From the NCBI RefSeq assembly GCF_002311515.1, contig NZ_DCAO01000040.1:1-20649 (forward strand): DNA of 20,649 nt. Direction: 5' to 3'. The position numbers and the translations under genes are program-made. Positions within the stretch are counted from its first letter, which is position 1; every line of letters begins with the position of its first letter. Below, piece by piece: positions 1-7,114 of this stretch. The notes beneath the pieces were generated by a model. It searched no databases and was not told where the DNA came from. It was given only the letters and a program-made list of their open reading frames with translations. This stretch comes from Thalassospira sp. UBA1131 (GTDB lineage: Bacteria; Pseudomonadota; Alphaproteobacteria; Rhodospirillales; Thalassospiraceae).

Positions 1-342
1 ATCAATTATGCCCCGGCCCTTTCAAAGACCATCGGCGGGACAGAGGCGATGTATCTGATGATGAAGCGCGCCTTTGATGAGCTGGGCTATCGCCGCTATG
101 AATGGAAATGCGACGATCAAAATGCCCCGTCGCGTGCCGCCGCCGCACGGTATGGCTTCACCTATGAAGGCACGTTTCGCAATCACATGGTTTATAAGGG
201 TCGCAACCGCGACACTGCATGGTTTTCCGTCATCATTGAAGAATGGCCCGCCGTCAAGGCCGCATTCGAGGCGTGGCTGGCACCCGATAACTTTGACGAA
301 GCAGGAAAACAGCGCAAACGTCTTGAAGATTTTCGCCGCTAA
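1..342 (+). CDS. GNAT-family N-acetyltransferase, C-terminal part (5' end outside window)
   Basis: The reading frame is open from base 1, so the start lies upstream and only about 113 residues are visible. The segment TEAMYLMMKRAFDELGYRRYEW followed by NAPSRAAAARYGFTYEGTFR is typical of RimJ/RimL-like GNAT acetyltransferases: the final helix-strand pair that closes around acetyl-CoA, with an N-x-x-S-R-x-x-A-x-x-x-G-F motif. The C-terminal WFSVI...W segment also fits this branch. Family members transfer acetyl groups to protein N-termini or small amines in the cytoplasm; the substrate cannot be told here. An internal Met at base 49 would drop conserved sequence and is not a credible start. The family call is good, the substrate unknown. 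Confidence 0.85.
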   Translation: MNYAPALSKTIGGTEAMYLMMKRAFDELGYRRYEWKCDDQNAPSRAAAARYGFTYEGTFRNHMVYKGRNRDTAWFSVIIEEWPAVKAAFEAWLAPDNFDEAGKQRKRLEDFRR

Positions 343-405
343 ACCCCAAAGCATGGTAGCATTCTGATCCTGCACCGATGTCAGGTCAGATCAGCGAGGC
401 ACACC

Positions 406-1341
406 ATGTTTAAACGTGTCCTGATACGCACATTTTCCGTTCTGGCGGTTGCCACCCTTGGGATGGCCGCGGGTCTCCATCCCGCTGCACGGGCGGATAT
501 CCTTCTGCCAACGCCCGACCAAAGCGACGTTATCCGCATTGAACTGAATGGTTATGAACAGCTTGAAAAGCTGTTTGAGGATCTTGGCTATACCGCAGAA
601 CGCTGGAACGCGGGGGAACGCATCGTTCCCCGGCTTTTCCTGCAAACCATCCCGACAAGATGGCGCGACGAACTTGCCGATCAACTGACGGTCACGGCCA
701 AGAAACGCACTTTTTTCCGGACACTTGGCCCGTTGACCCTGCTTGCGAACGAGGAAATAGCCCTGCAAAGCAGTGTCCTTCGCGATGCAATCCGCACCAA
801 CGATCTTTCGATCATTGCTGAGCTGGCCGAACAATACCGTGTTGAAACAGCCCCCGAAGACCCGGCAACCATCGCGGAACTTGAAAAACGCATCGCACCG
901 GTTCCCCCGTCCCTTGCCATGGCGCAAATGGCCATCGAAAGCGGCTGGGGCACATCGCGCTTTGCCGCCCTTGGCAATGCATTGTTTGGTCAATGGACCT
1001 ATGGCGGTGATGGCATCACGCCCGAAGAACAGCGAAAGCACCTTGGTGATTACAAGATCGCGGCTTTCAAGACACCGTTCGGTTCGGTCCGGGCCTATAT
1101 GATGAACCTCAATACCGGGTCGGCCTACACGGAATTTCGCGATTTGCGCGCCAGAATGATCGCCGCTCAGGAACCCCTTTCGGGATCTGTTCTGGCCGAA
1201 ACACTGACCCGATATTCCGAACGCGGCAATGTCTATATCGAAGAAATCCAGGCCGTCATTCGACAAAACAAACTCAGCCCTGTCGATGACGCCGTGCTTG
1301 AAGAAAGCCCTTATTACCAACTGGTCCCGTCCGGGGAATAG
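406..1341 (+). CDS. Secreted Bax-like glucosaminidase-domain protein
   Basis: A 311-residue protein with a Sec signal peptide (basic MFKR, hydrophobic core to about residue 22, likely cut after AARA at residue 30). The C-terminal half matches the glucosaminidase fold found in E. coli Bax. The segment PPSLAMAQMAIESGWGTSRFA (about 167-187) carries the catalytic Glu (about E178), followed by NALFGQW and AYMMNLNT, both usual in this family. Members hydrolyse N-acetylglucosaminyl bonds in peptidoglycan or are presumed to, acting in the periplasm. The ATG at 406 follows a GAGG-like ribosome binding site and gives a complete signal peptide. It is transcribed alone; no partner gene is adjacent. Whether it is an active hydrolase or a Bax-like regulator is not decided by the sequence. 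Confidence 0.88.
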   Translation: MFKRVLIRTFSVLAVATLGMAAGLHPAARADILLPTPDQSDVIRIELNGYEQLEKLFEDLGYTAERWNAGERIVPRLFLQTIPTRWRDELADQLTVTAKKRTFFRTLGPLTLLANEEIALQSSVLRDAIRTNDLSIIAELAEQYRVETAPEDPATIAELEKRIAPVPPSLAMAQMAIESGWGTSRFAALGNALFGQWTYGGDGITPEEQRKHLGDYKIAAFKTPFGSVRAYMMNLNTGSAYTEFRDLRARMIAAQEPLSGSVLAETLTRYSERGNVYIEEIQAVIRQNKLSPVDDAVLEESPYYQLVPSGE

Positions 1342-1433
1342 CCATCTTACCTGCAATCAACAAACTGGTGATTTTCATTCCATCAAACTTGCGCTTATAG
1401 TCGCTGTTTCAACGAGATAACCGGAAACACCAG

Positions 1434-2072
1434 ATGTTTGATGCCCGCCTGCGCCCGCTGATTGATGTGCCGTTAAATGCGATTGCACGTACGCTTTCGG
1501 GCACGGGCATTACGCCCAACTTCATCACCGGCGTTGGCTTTTTCCTTGGCCTGCTGGCGGCAGGCTGTTTTGTGCTGAAACTTGATTACGCAGCACTTGT
1601 TTTTATCCTTGGCTCACGGTTCATGGACGGGCTTGATGGCGCGGTTGCGCGCCATGCCGCCCCACGGTCGCGCCATCCCAATGCAAAAACTCAGGAAAGC
1701 GATCTTGGCGGTTACTACGATATCGTGTCCGACTTTCTGTTTTATTCGGGCATCATTCTGGCCTTTGCCATTGGTCGACCGGAATATGCCCTGATGGCGG
1801 CGTTTCTGATTTTCTGTTTTGTCGGCACAGGGTCGAGTTTTCTGGCCTATGCGATCATTGCCGCCAAGCAGGGGCGCACGGATGGCGACGCCCAAGGCAA
1901 GAAAAGCTTTTTCTATCTGACCGGCATCACCGAAGGCAGCGAGACCATACTGGTCTTATGTCTTATTTGTATCTTCCCGGCCTCGTTTAACATGATCGCC
2001 GCCATTTTCGGCGCCTTGTGCCTGATGACGACAATGGGACGGGTGCTTCAGGCCAGACGCGACTTTGGCTAG
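1434..2072 (+). CDS. CDP-alcohol phosphatidyltransferase family membrane protein
   Basis: A 212-residue multi-pass membrane protein. The family signature D-x2-D-G-x2-A-R ... G-x3-D-x3-D is visible as MDGLDGAVAR followed by GGYYDIVSD, with the Asp residues that bind the metal and CDP group. Enzymes of this family swap the CMP of a CDP-linked lipid for an alcohol headgroup in the inner membrane, as in phosphatidylglycerophosphate or phosphatidylserine synthesis. The acceptor here is unknown. The loop between AR and the G of the second half is 18 residues, against 8-9 in the usual signature, and is rich in Arg, Pro and His. Start ATG at 1434 precedes FDARLRPLID, a common amphipathic N-terminus in this group. 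It stands alone in its direction, about 90 bases after the Bax-like gene. Confidence 0.87.
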   Translation: MFDARLRPLIDVPLNAIARTLSGTGITPNFITGVGFFLGLLAAGCFVLKLDYAALVFILGSRFMDGLDGAVARHAAPRSRHPNAKTQESDLGGYYDIVSDFLFYSGIILAFAIGRPEYALMAAFLIFCFVGTGSSFLAYAIIAAKQGRTDGDAQGKKSFFYLTGITEGSETILVLCLICIFPASFNMIAAIFGALCLMTTMGRVLQARRDFG

Positions 2073-2241
2073 GACTTAGGTTAGGGTTGGTGCGGCAAAT
2101 ATCGCAATATCAACCGCTTGAAACGCATTCGGGGAACTGCCATATCGGATTTGTCGCCTTGTCGCTGACGATCATGACAGGATAAGGCAATAACAAAGGG
2201 CCAGCCTATCGGGCCGATCAAGAAAAACAGCAAGGAATAAA

Positions 2242-3345
2242 ATGCGGTCCATCAGGTTTCTGTGCTCTGTCTTTTTCGGATGCTTCTTGCTGGTTGCCTG
2301 TGATCAATCAGGCCCGATCAAAATCGGTTTCATTGCCGGCCTGTCCGGCCCCGGATCCGATGCCGGAACGGACGCGCTTGATGCGTTGAAACTGGCCGCC
2401 CAACAGGTCAATACCGATGGCGGCATCAATGGTCGCATGGTGGAAATCATTCCGCGTGATGATCTGAAAACCCCGGAAGTCGCCCAAAATCACGTGCGCG
2501 AGCTCAAGCGCCTTGGCGTTGATGCGATTGTCGGCCCGATCATCAGTTCGATCGGCATGGCGATGCTGCCGGTGATCAATGAATTGGGTGTCGTGACCAT
2601 TTCACCAACGGTCTCTGCGGCCGACTTTGCCGGTTTTCGTGACAACCTGTTTCGCATGAACACGACGACGCGTGAAAATGCGCGCGCCTATGCCCGTCGC
2701 TATATCGATCAGGGCTATGAACGGGTCGCCCTTGCCCTTGATGGCCAGAACCAGGCATTTACCGACAGCTGGTATCGCGAGTTCCTTTTGGAACTTGATG
2801 CCCTTGACGGGCGGGTCATCTCCAAAATCTGGATCAATACCGACAATATCACCCACGCCGAAGCAGCAGCCCAACTGTTGGCCGACGATCCCGACGCGAT
2901 CGTTCTGATCACCAACAGCACAGACAGTGCGATGATGGCCCAAGAAATCCGCAAGCTGTCATCAAGCGTTCCGCTGGCTGTCTCAGAATGGGCGGGGTCA
3001 CAGGCCCTGATCGAGGTCGGTGGCGAGGCGGTCGAGGGCGCGGAACTGGCACAGGCCTATGACCGCTATGACACCAATCCGCGCTTCCAGAAATTTGTCG
3101 CGGCGTTCAACGAAATGTTCGGTCGTCAGCCCGGCTATACCGCGGTCCTGGGCTATGACGCAGCGACCGTTTTGTTTGCCGCACTCCGCACCAAGCACCC
3201 GGATCAATCGCTTGCTGATGCGCTGACCAATCTGCCGCCGCAACAGGGGTTGCATCAGGAACTGGTGTTTGATGCCTTTGGCGATGGCAACCGCAACATC
3301 TATTTCGTGGCCATCCAGGACGGAAAATTCATCCGGGTCGACTAA
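2242..3345 (+). CDS. ABC transporter substrate-binding lipoprotein, branched-chain amino acid (LivJ/K-like) family
   Basis: A 367-residue type 1 periplasmic binding protein. It starts with a lipoprotein signal whose lipobox is LVAC, giving a lipidated Cys20; Asp follows at +2, which in enterics means retention in the inner membrane. IKIGFIAGLSGPGSDAG and AAQQVNTDGGINGRMVEI are the standard first strand and helix of Leu/Ile/Val-binding proteins, and VDAIVGPIISS and NELGVVTISP complete the first lobe. AAGGAATAA just before the ATG at 2242 supports the start. No permease or ATPase genes are adjacent, so it is an orphan receptor that uses a transporter elsewhere or acts as a sensor. The ligand cannot be predicted; family members bind amino acids, amides, urea or aromatic acids. 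Confidence 0.88.
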   Translation: MRSIRFLCSVFFGCFLLVACDQSGPIKIGFIAGLSGPGSDAGTDALDALKLAAQQVNTDGGINGRMVEIIPRDDLKTPEVAQNHVRELKRLGVDAIVGPIISSIGMAMLPVINELGVVTISPTVSAADFAGFRDNLFRMNTTTRENARAYARRYIDQGYERVALALDGQNQAFTDSWYREFLLELDALDGRVISKIWINTDNITHAEAAAQLLADDPDAIVLITNSTDSAMMAQEIRKLSSSVPLAVSEWAGSQALIEVGGEAVEGAELAQAYDRYDTNPRFQKFVAAFNEMFGRQPGYTAVLGYDAATVLFAALRTKHPDQSLADALTNLPPQQGLHQELVFDAFGDGNRNIYFVAIQDGKFIRVD

Positions 3346-3369
3346 AAAACGCCCATCATTGCCAAAACA

Positions 3370-3395
3370 AAAGCCCTGCACATGCAGGGCTTTTT
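3370..3395. terminator. Bidirectional Rho-independent terminator
   Basis: The arms GCCCTGC and GCAGGGC with an ACAT loop are flanked by an A-run on the left and a T-run on the right. It lies 25 bases after the stop of the plus-strand binding protein and about 30 bases from the stop of the convergent minus-strand gene at 3427, so it can end transcription from both sides. Confidence 0.88.
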
Positions 3396-3426
3396 CGTCT
3401 CAGGTTGGTATCGCTATCAACCGATC

Positions 3427-3774
3427 CTAGTGATCGCTTTCCTCAAGGAAATGATCGCCAAGCCCGGTATCATATTCCATGCCTTCCTTGGTCAGAACGA
3501 TACTGGCCGGATAGCCTTCCTTGACCAGCCCCTTGCGGGCAAGTGCGACCCAGACAGCCGGGTTATCGAACCCGCTGGCATCCCGGGCGGCCACGGTGAA
3601 TTTGCCAACATGAACGTGGTCGCCATGGGCATGGGGGACACGCAGAAGCGTTGCTTCGCCGGTGGCCTCGTCAATCTTGCCCGAATTGGGATCCTTGGCA
3701 ATCACCTGTGCCAGCACAAGGGTGCGCAGCTGCAGATTGTTGAGTTTCAGTGGATTTTTGCGAACGAATGCCAT
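3427..3774 (-). CDS. Small conserved-looking hypothetical protein with a His-rich HAHGDHVHVG segment
   Basis: A 115-residue acidic soluble protein that I do not recognise. The ATG at 3774 gives MAFVRKNPLKLNNLQLRTLVL. Codon use matches neighbouring genes and the gene sits directly on a shared terminator, so it is probably real. Around residues 47-57 there is RVPHAHGDHVHVGKF with four His and one Asp in a short stretch, which could bind a metal, though this is only suggestive. The C-terminus ends in a His/Asp/Glu-rich tail (GDHFLEESDH). There is no signal peptide or membrane segment. The preceding LNNLQLRTLVLAQ... and later AVWVALARKGLV give it a mixed alpha/beta look. It is isolated from its upstream neighbour by a palindromic element. 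Confidence 0.7.
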   Translation of the reverse strand: MAFVRKNPLKLNNLQLRTLVLAQVIAKDPNSGKIDEATGEATLLRVPHAHGDHVHVGKFTVAARDASGFDNPAVWVALARKGLVKEGYPASIVLTKEGMEYDTGLGDHFLEESDH

Positions 3775-3810
3775 GATCGATGGTACCCCGGTTTAAATGC
3801 GTTATTTGCT

Positions 3811-3923
3811 AGAGCCTGTTGCGATTAGCTTGTACCGCTTTTGCCGAGGGCTGAGGAATGTCCCGGCCCGAAGGGTTCGCGAAACGCGAACGAAAGTTAT
3901 GCAAGCTAATCGTAACAGGCTCT
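3811..3923. repeat. 113-bp palindromic MITE-like element
   Basis: Terminal inverted repeats at 3811-3832 (beginning AGAGCCTGTT) and 3902-3923 (ending AACAGGCTCT) match at 21 of 22 positions. The interior has its own perfect 7-bp hairpin at 3875-3891 (GTTCGCG-AAA-CGCGAAC). It contains no plausible gene. The ends resemble the GAGCCTGTT-type termini seen on some IS5-like insertion sequences, so it may be a non-autonomous derivative. No clear target-site duplication is visible at the flanks. Confidence 0.75.
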
Positions 3924-3984
3924 GGGACATATCTGTCACTTGGCGCAATGATGCAAGTCCTGATTTGTGTCCAAATCAACCAGC

Positions 3985-4257
3985 CTATCCACCCGCCAGC
4001 ATCTTGCGCAGCTTGCGATCGCGCTTAAGATGCCATTCCCGGCTCATCGCCTGCCCGAAGGTGCGGAACCGTTCGACATACACCAGTTCCCACTGCCGCC
4101 CGCGCGTCGTCTTGGCCCCCTTGCCGCTATTATGCGTGGCAAGCCTGGCCTCGACATCGGTCGACCAGCCAACATAGGTCCGGGGCAAAGCGGCCTTGCC
4201 CTGCCCCGGCCTGAAATCACATTCGCGCAGCACATAAACAAAGGTGAATGACGCCAT
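3985..4257 (-). CDS. GIY-YIG nuclease family protein
   Basis: A 90-residue single-domain protein of the small UvrC-like GIY-YIG group. FTFVYVL corresponds to the GIY strand and TYVGWSTDVEARLATHNSGKGAKTTRGR to the YIG motif, the conserved Arg and the HNSGKGAKYTR-like segment. The catalytic Glu is probably in SREWHLKRDRKLRK. A roughly 12-residue insertion (RECDFRPGQGKAALPR) separates the two halves of the motif and is longer than usual. Members are metal-dependent DNA nucleases of mostly unknown role. The ATG at 4257 is chosen because AGGGTGG lies 8-10 bases upstream; an in-frame GTG at 4284 would add nine residues without homology. The gene is bracketed by two palindromic repeats. Confidence 0.85.
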   Translation of the reverse strand: MASFTFVYVLRECDFRPGQGKAALPRTYVGWSTDVEARLATHNSGKGAKTTRGRQWELVYVERFRTFGQAMSREWHLKRDRKLRKMLAGG

Positions 4258-4288
4258 GCTAGCACCACCCTTTGGGCTGGGCACTTGG

Positions 4289-4430
4289 TGATATGTTGGA
4301 TTTCGTCACAGGGCGTGTCGAAAATGCCTGTTTGCGAGAACCGGCGCGCAGCGTACTTGACGTACGTGAGCACCGGAAGCGCAGCAAATGGGTGTTTGCA
4401 GACCGTCCTGTGACGAAAGGCGACATATCA
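4289..4430. repeat. 142-bp imperfect palindromic intergenic element
   Basis: The ends 4289-4312 and 4407-4430 are inverted repeats matching at 21 of 24 positions (blocks TGATATGT and TTTCGTCACAGG). The palindrome continues inward with interruptions (GTC, AAA, TTTGC, CCGG, CGTAC blocks) to a centre near CGTACTTGACGTACG at 4352-4366. This resembles the architecture of ERIC-type elements, but I do not recognise it as a named repeat. Its right end contains the stop codon of the SDR gene (4428-4430). Confidence 0.7.
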
Positions 4431-5210
4431 GCCCATGGTGGAGTTGAAGGCTCCGCCATCAAGCAGGATGTTCTGCCCAACCATAAATTTCGCATGCTCG
4501 CTGCACATAAAGGCACAGGTCGCCCCGAAATCAAGCGGATCACCAAACCGGCCCGTGGGAAGACCCGCCTGGGTTTTGATGCGTGCCTCTTCAAGCGAAA
4601 TGCCCTCGGCCTTGGATTTGTTGGTCATCAGCGCATTGATACGGTCCGTATCGTGCTGGCCCGGCAAAAGATTGTTCATAATCACCCCATCCTTGGCCAC
4701 CTGACGCGAAGTCCCCGCGACAAAGCCGGTCAAACCGGCACGCGCACCGTTCGAAAGCCCCAGATGCGGGATTGGCGACTTAACAGAACCCGACGTAATA
4801 TTCACAATCCGGCCCCACTGGCGCGAAATCATGCCCGGCAGAACCGCGGTCGCCAGCAGGATCGGTGTCAGCATATTGGACTGAACGGCGGCTTCCCATT
4901 CCTTCTGACCCCAGTCGGACCACACCCCCGGGGGCGGACCACCGGCATTGTTGACAAGAATGTCCGGCGCATCGACAGCCGCCAGAACCTTGTTACGGCC
5001 TTCTTCGGTGGTGATGTCGCAGGCGACCGTGGTGACATTCACACCATAGGTATCACGGATATATTCCGCAGTTTCATTCAGCGGCCCTTCGGAACGCGCA
5101 TTGAGCACAAGATCAACACCGGCTTCGGCCAGTTTGATCGCGCAGCCACGACCAAGCCCCTTGGATGACGCACAAACGATGGCCTTGCGGCCCTTGATTC
5201 CAAGATCCAA
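4428..5210 (-). CDS. Atypical SDR-family protein (BKR-like, catalytic Tyr and Lys replaced)
   Basis: A 260-residue Rossmann-fold protein of the short-chain dehydrogenase family. The nucleotide motif is degenerate (IVCASSKGLGRG instead of TGxxxGxG). ILVNNAGG (85-91) and the C-terminal GQNILLDGG are standard. Aligned with E. coli FabG, Ser140 is kept, but the Tyr of YxxxK is Ser153 and the Lys is Arg157. Such variants form a recognised BKR-like subgroup annotated as oxidoreductases without a complete active site, so catalysis is uncertain. The start is TTG at 5210, preceded by GGAGGA four bases away; the nearby ATG at 5223 is out of frame. It lies upstream-facing away from dgoA on the same strand with a 122-base gap, so it may or may not be linked to galactonate use. 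Confidence 0.88.
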   Translation of the reverse strand: MDLGIKGRKAIVCASSKGLGRGCAIKLAEAGVDLVLNARSEGPLNETAEYIRDTYGVNVTTVACDITTEEGRNKVLAAVDAPDILVNNAGGPPPGVWSDWGQKEWEAAVQSNMLTPILLATAVLPGMISRQWGRIVNITSGSVKSPIPHLGLSNGARAGLTGFVAGTSRQVAKDGVIMNNLLPGQHDTDRINALMTNKSKAEGISLEEARIKTQAGLPTGRFGDPLDFGATCAFMCSEHAKFMVGQNILLDGGAFNSTMG

Positions 5211-5220
5211 TGGATCCTCC
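5208..5220 (-). promoter_or_regulatory. Strong ribosome binding site that fixes a TTG start
   Basis: Read on the minus strand, GGAGGATCCA immediately precedes TTG. The full Shine-Dalgarno core at 4-5 bases decides the start of the SDR gene, since the only nearby ATG is in another frame. Confidence 0.7.
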
Positions 5221-5291
5221 CATGTTCAGGAATTCAGACAATGGCAGGAATTTAGCCCGCACGCCCCCAAGGGTCAAACGCACTTCCATAA

Positions 5292-5309
5292 TTTGGAATT
5301 ATTTCAAAA
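5292..5309. promoter_or_regulatory. Candidate IclR/KdgR-like operator upstream of the SDR gene
   Basis: An imperfect 18-bp palindrome (14 of 18 positions symmetric) containing TGGAATTATTTCA. This fits the TGRAA-n-TTYCA form of IclR-family operators such as KdgR, which often control sugar-acid genes. It lies about 80-100 bases upstream of the SDR start and just downstream of dgoA. The assignment is from pattern only. Confidence 0.3.
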
Positions 5310-5332
5310 CCGAATATTCCGGAACGGGCCCT

Positions 5333-5992
5333 TCAGCCAAACACCGCATCATGCGCGCGGACATAGGCAATCGCCGCCTTCGAGACATCGCCCGCCGTCA
5401 TGCCGGGCTTATAGATGCCCGAACCAAGGCCAAAGCCATCACAGCCCGCCTTGGCATAAACGCTAAAATCATCCGGGCCGACGCCACCAACAGCATAAAC
5501 CGGCACATCTTTTGGCAGGACAGCGCGCATTGCCTTGATGCCCTCTGCGCCGATGATGCTGGCCGGGAAAATCTTAAGCCCATCGGCCCCGGCCTTGATC
5601 GCGGCAAAGCATTCGGTGGGCGTCAGAACACCGGGCCATGACCCCATGCCAGCTTCCTTGGTTTTGGCGATCACCTCGATATCGCAGTTGGGCGATACGA
5701 CAAATTCACCGTTCGCCGCCTTTACATTGGCAACATCATCCGTGGTCAAAACCGTGCCCGCCCCGATCATCGCGGCATTCCCGACCGCCTCTTTCATCGC
5801 GGTGATGCTTTTAAGCGGTTCAGGGGAATTGAGCGGCACCTCGATCATCGTGATCCCGGCATCGACCAGTGCGCGCACCATATCAACGGCCTCGTGGGGC
5901 TGCACGCCGCGCAGGATCGCGATCAATTTGCGGTGTCCGGCGCCTGAAACGCTATCGGTGATCTGATCATTGACGGATGTCGGATAAGCCAT
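5333..5992 (-). CDS. dgoA: 2-dehydro-3-deoxy-6-phosphogalactonate (KDPGal) aldolase
   Basis: A class I aldolase of the KDPG/KDPGal family, 219 residues from the chosen start. It cleaves 2-keto-3-deoxy-6-phosphogalactonate to pyruvate and glyceraldehyde 3-phosphate in the cytoplasm. Visible motifs are IAILRGVQPHEAV, MIEVPLNSPEPL with the probable general base Glu51, IGAGTVLT, VSPN and ADGLKIFPA with the Schiff-base Lys140, then YAVGGVGPDDF at the phosphate site. The N(S)PEP segment and the adjacent kinase point to DgoA rather than Eda. ATG 5992 is preferred because AGGA lies 8 bases upstream; an in-frame ATG at 6034 has no ribosome binding site and would add 14 atypical residues. It is in an operon with dgoK, 80 bases downstream. 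Confidence 0.9.
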   Translation of the reverse strand: MAYPTSVNDQITDSVSGAGHRKLIAILRGVQPHEAVDMVRALVDAGITMIEVPLNSPEPLKSITAMKEAVGNAAMIGAGTVLTTDDVANVKAANGEFVVSPNCDIEVIAKTKEAGMGSWPGVLTPTECFAAIKAGADGLKIFPASIIGAEGIKAMRAVLPKDVPVYAVGGVGPDDFSVYAKAGCDGFGLGSGIYKPGMTAGDVSKAAIAYVRAHDAVFG

Positions 5993-6072
5993 AACTGTCT
6001 TCCTGTTTGTTAAGCCCGCTTGCATGTCATGCATCCGGGGCCGAATAGATCGGGAATTAAATGCAACATGCT

Positions 6073-7017
6073 TTAGCCCGTCACAACGTCATAAGCACGC
6101 GACAGCCCGGCAAGCGTAATCGCAGCCCCGTCCTGCGGCGTTGCCTTGTGGTTATGAACCGCCAAGGCCGCCTGATAAAGCGATGCCAGCTTGCCTGCTC
6201 CGATCAGGGCAATGTCATCCCCCGGTGCAAGGCGACTTAACACATCGGCAATTTCGGCCCCGATGACCGTACCCGATAAAACCGCCGCCCCCGGCGCAAC
6301 AGATGCATCCCCCTTTGCCACCAATGCCCCTGCCCGCACGGTAAACAAACTGTGCAGGAAGGCGGTTGGCTGTTCGGATGCCTTGCGCACCGCATCGGCA
6401 AAGGCAGCATTGTCCCAGGCATCATCGACCGAATGGCGCAGGATGGATTGCTGTGACAGCAACGCAAACACCTCGCCACTCATATAGGTGCGAAACGCCT
6501 TGATCACGCCATCGGCGACATGTGCCCATTTCGAATGGGTGCCGGGCAAACAGACCCAGCCGGAAAAGTCCGGGTTCTGCGCCATAAAGCCAACAAGCTG
6601 GGTTTCCTCGCCGCGCATGACATCAGGGTCACCGCGCTGACAAAGCCCCGGCAGGATAAAAACAGAAATGCGAGGATCACTCACATTTGGCGTTACCGCC
6701 CCCTTGGCCAGATCGGATGGCCGTGCCGGCACATCGCAATAAGGCGCCTCGATCCAGCCCTGCTTGGCGCCAGCCATGCCGCAAATCACCACCGGCAGCT
6801 TTGCCGGGTTACCGCCCAGCCAATCTTCGATCAAACCAATCAGGACCGCCTCAAACGAAAGTTTGGGGTCGCCGGCAATCGCATTCATACCCAGCGGACT
6901 TTCCGCCGAACCACGGATGTTCGCGGTATCATCCATCGCCCAAAGGCGCAGGTTTGACGTCCCCCAATCAACCGCGATCCAGCTCGGGAAGATCTTTTTA
7001 GTCATGTTCGAACGCAT
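6073..7017 (-). CDS. dgoK: 2-dehydro-3-deoxygalactonokinase (KDGal kinase)
   Basis: A 314-residue sugar-acid kinase of the DgoK family, which uses ATP to phosphorylate 2-keto-3-deoxygalactonate, the step before DgoA. Recognisable segments are AVDWGTSNLRLW (phosphate-1 motif, residues about 14-25), VICGMAGAKQGWIEAPY, FILPGLCQRGDPDVMRGEETQ, LPGTHSKWAHV and FRTYMSGEVFALL, all characteristic of DgoK. Length is near the family norm (E. coli DgoK is a little under 300). ATG 7017 is given; GGAAGGG abuts it, so the in-frame ATG at 7005 may be the true start. It lies first in a two-gene operon with dgoA. Galactonate dehydratase, transporter and regulator genes are not in the window. Confidence 0.92.
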   Translation of the reverse strand: MRSNMTKKIFPSWIAVDWGTSNLRLWAMDDTANIRGSAESPLGMNAIAGDPKLSFEAVLIGLIEDWLGGNPAKLPVVICGMAGAKQGWIEAPYCDVPARPSDLAKGAVTPNVSDPRISVFILPGLCQRGDPDVMRGEETQLVGFMAQNPDFSGWVCLPGTHSKWAHVADGVIKAFRTYMSGEVFALLSQQSILRHSVDDAWDNAAFADAVRKASEQPTAFLHSLFTVRAGALVAKGDASVAPGAAVLSGTVIGAEIADVLSRLAPGDDIALIGAGKLASLYQAALAVHNHKATPQDGAAITLAGLSRAYDVVTG

Positions 7018-7114
7018 CCCTTCCCGTGAAATTCCTTGTTGGTTTTATTCCTCATACTATTTCGCGCACGCCAGTTCAACTGCAACCAGCGCACACGCCA
7101 ATAGCACCGAAGCT

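Noticed and set aside
391..1356. 321-codon minus-strand open frame opposite the Bax-like gene
   Set aside because: It mirrors the plus-strand gene, whose signal peptide and glucosaminidase motifs are clear; the minus product has no recognisable domain.
4272..5168. 298-codon plus-strand open frame
   Set aside because: It lies opposite the SDR gene and runs through the palindromic element; low-complexity Arg/Gly/His-rich product without domains.
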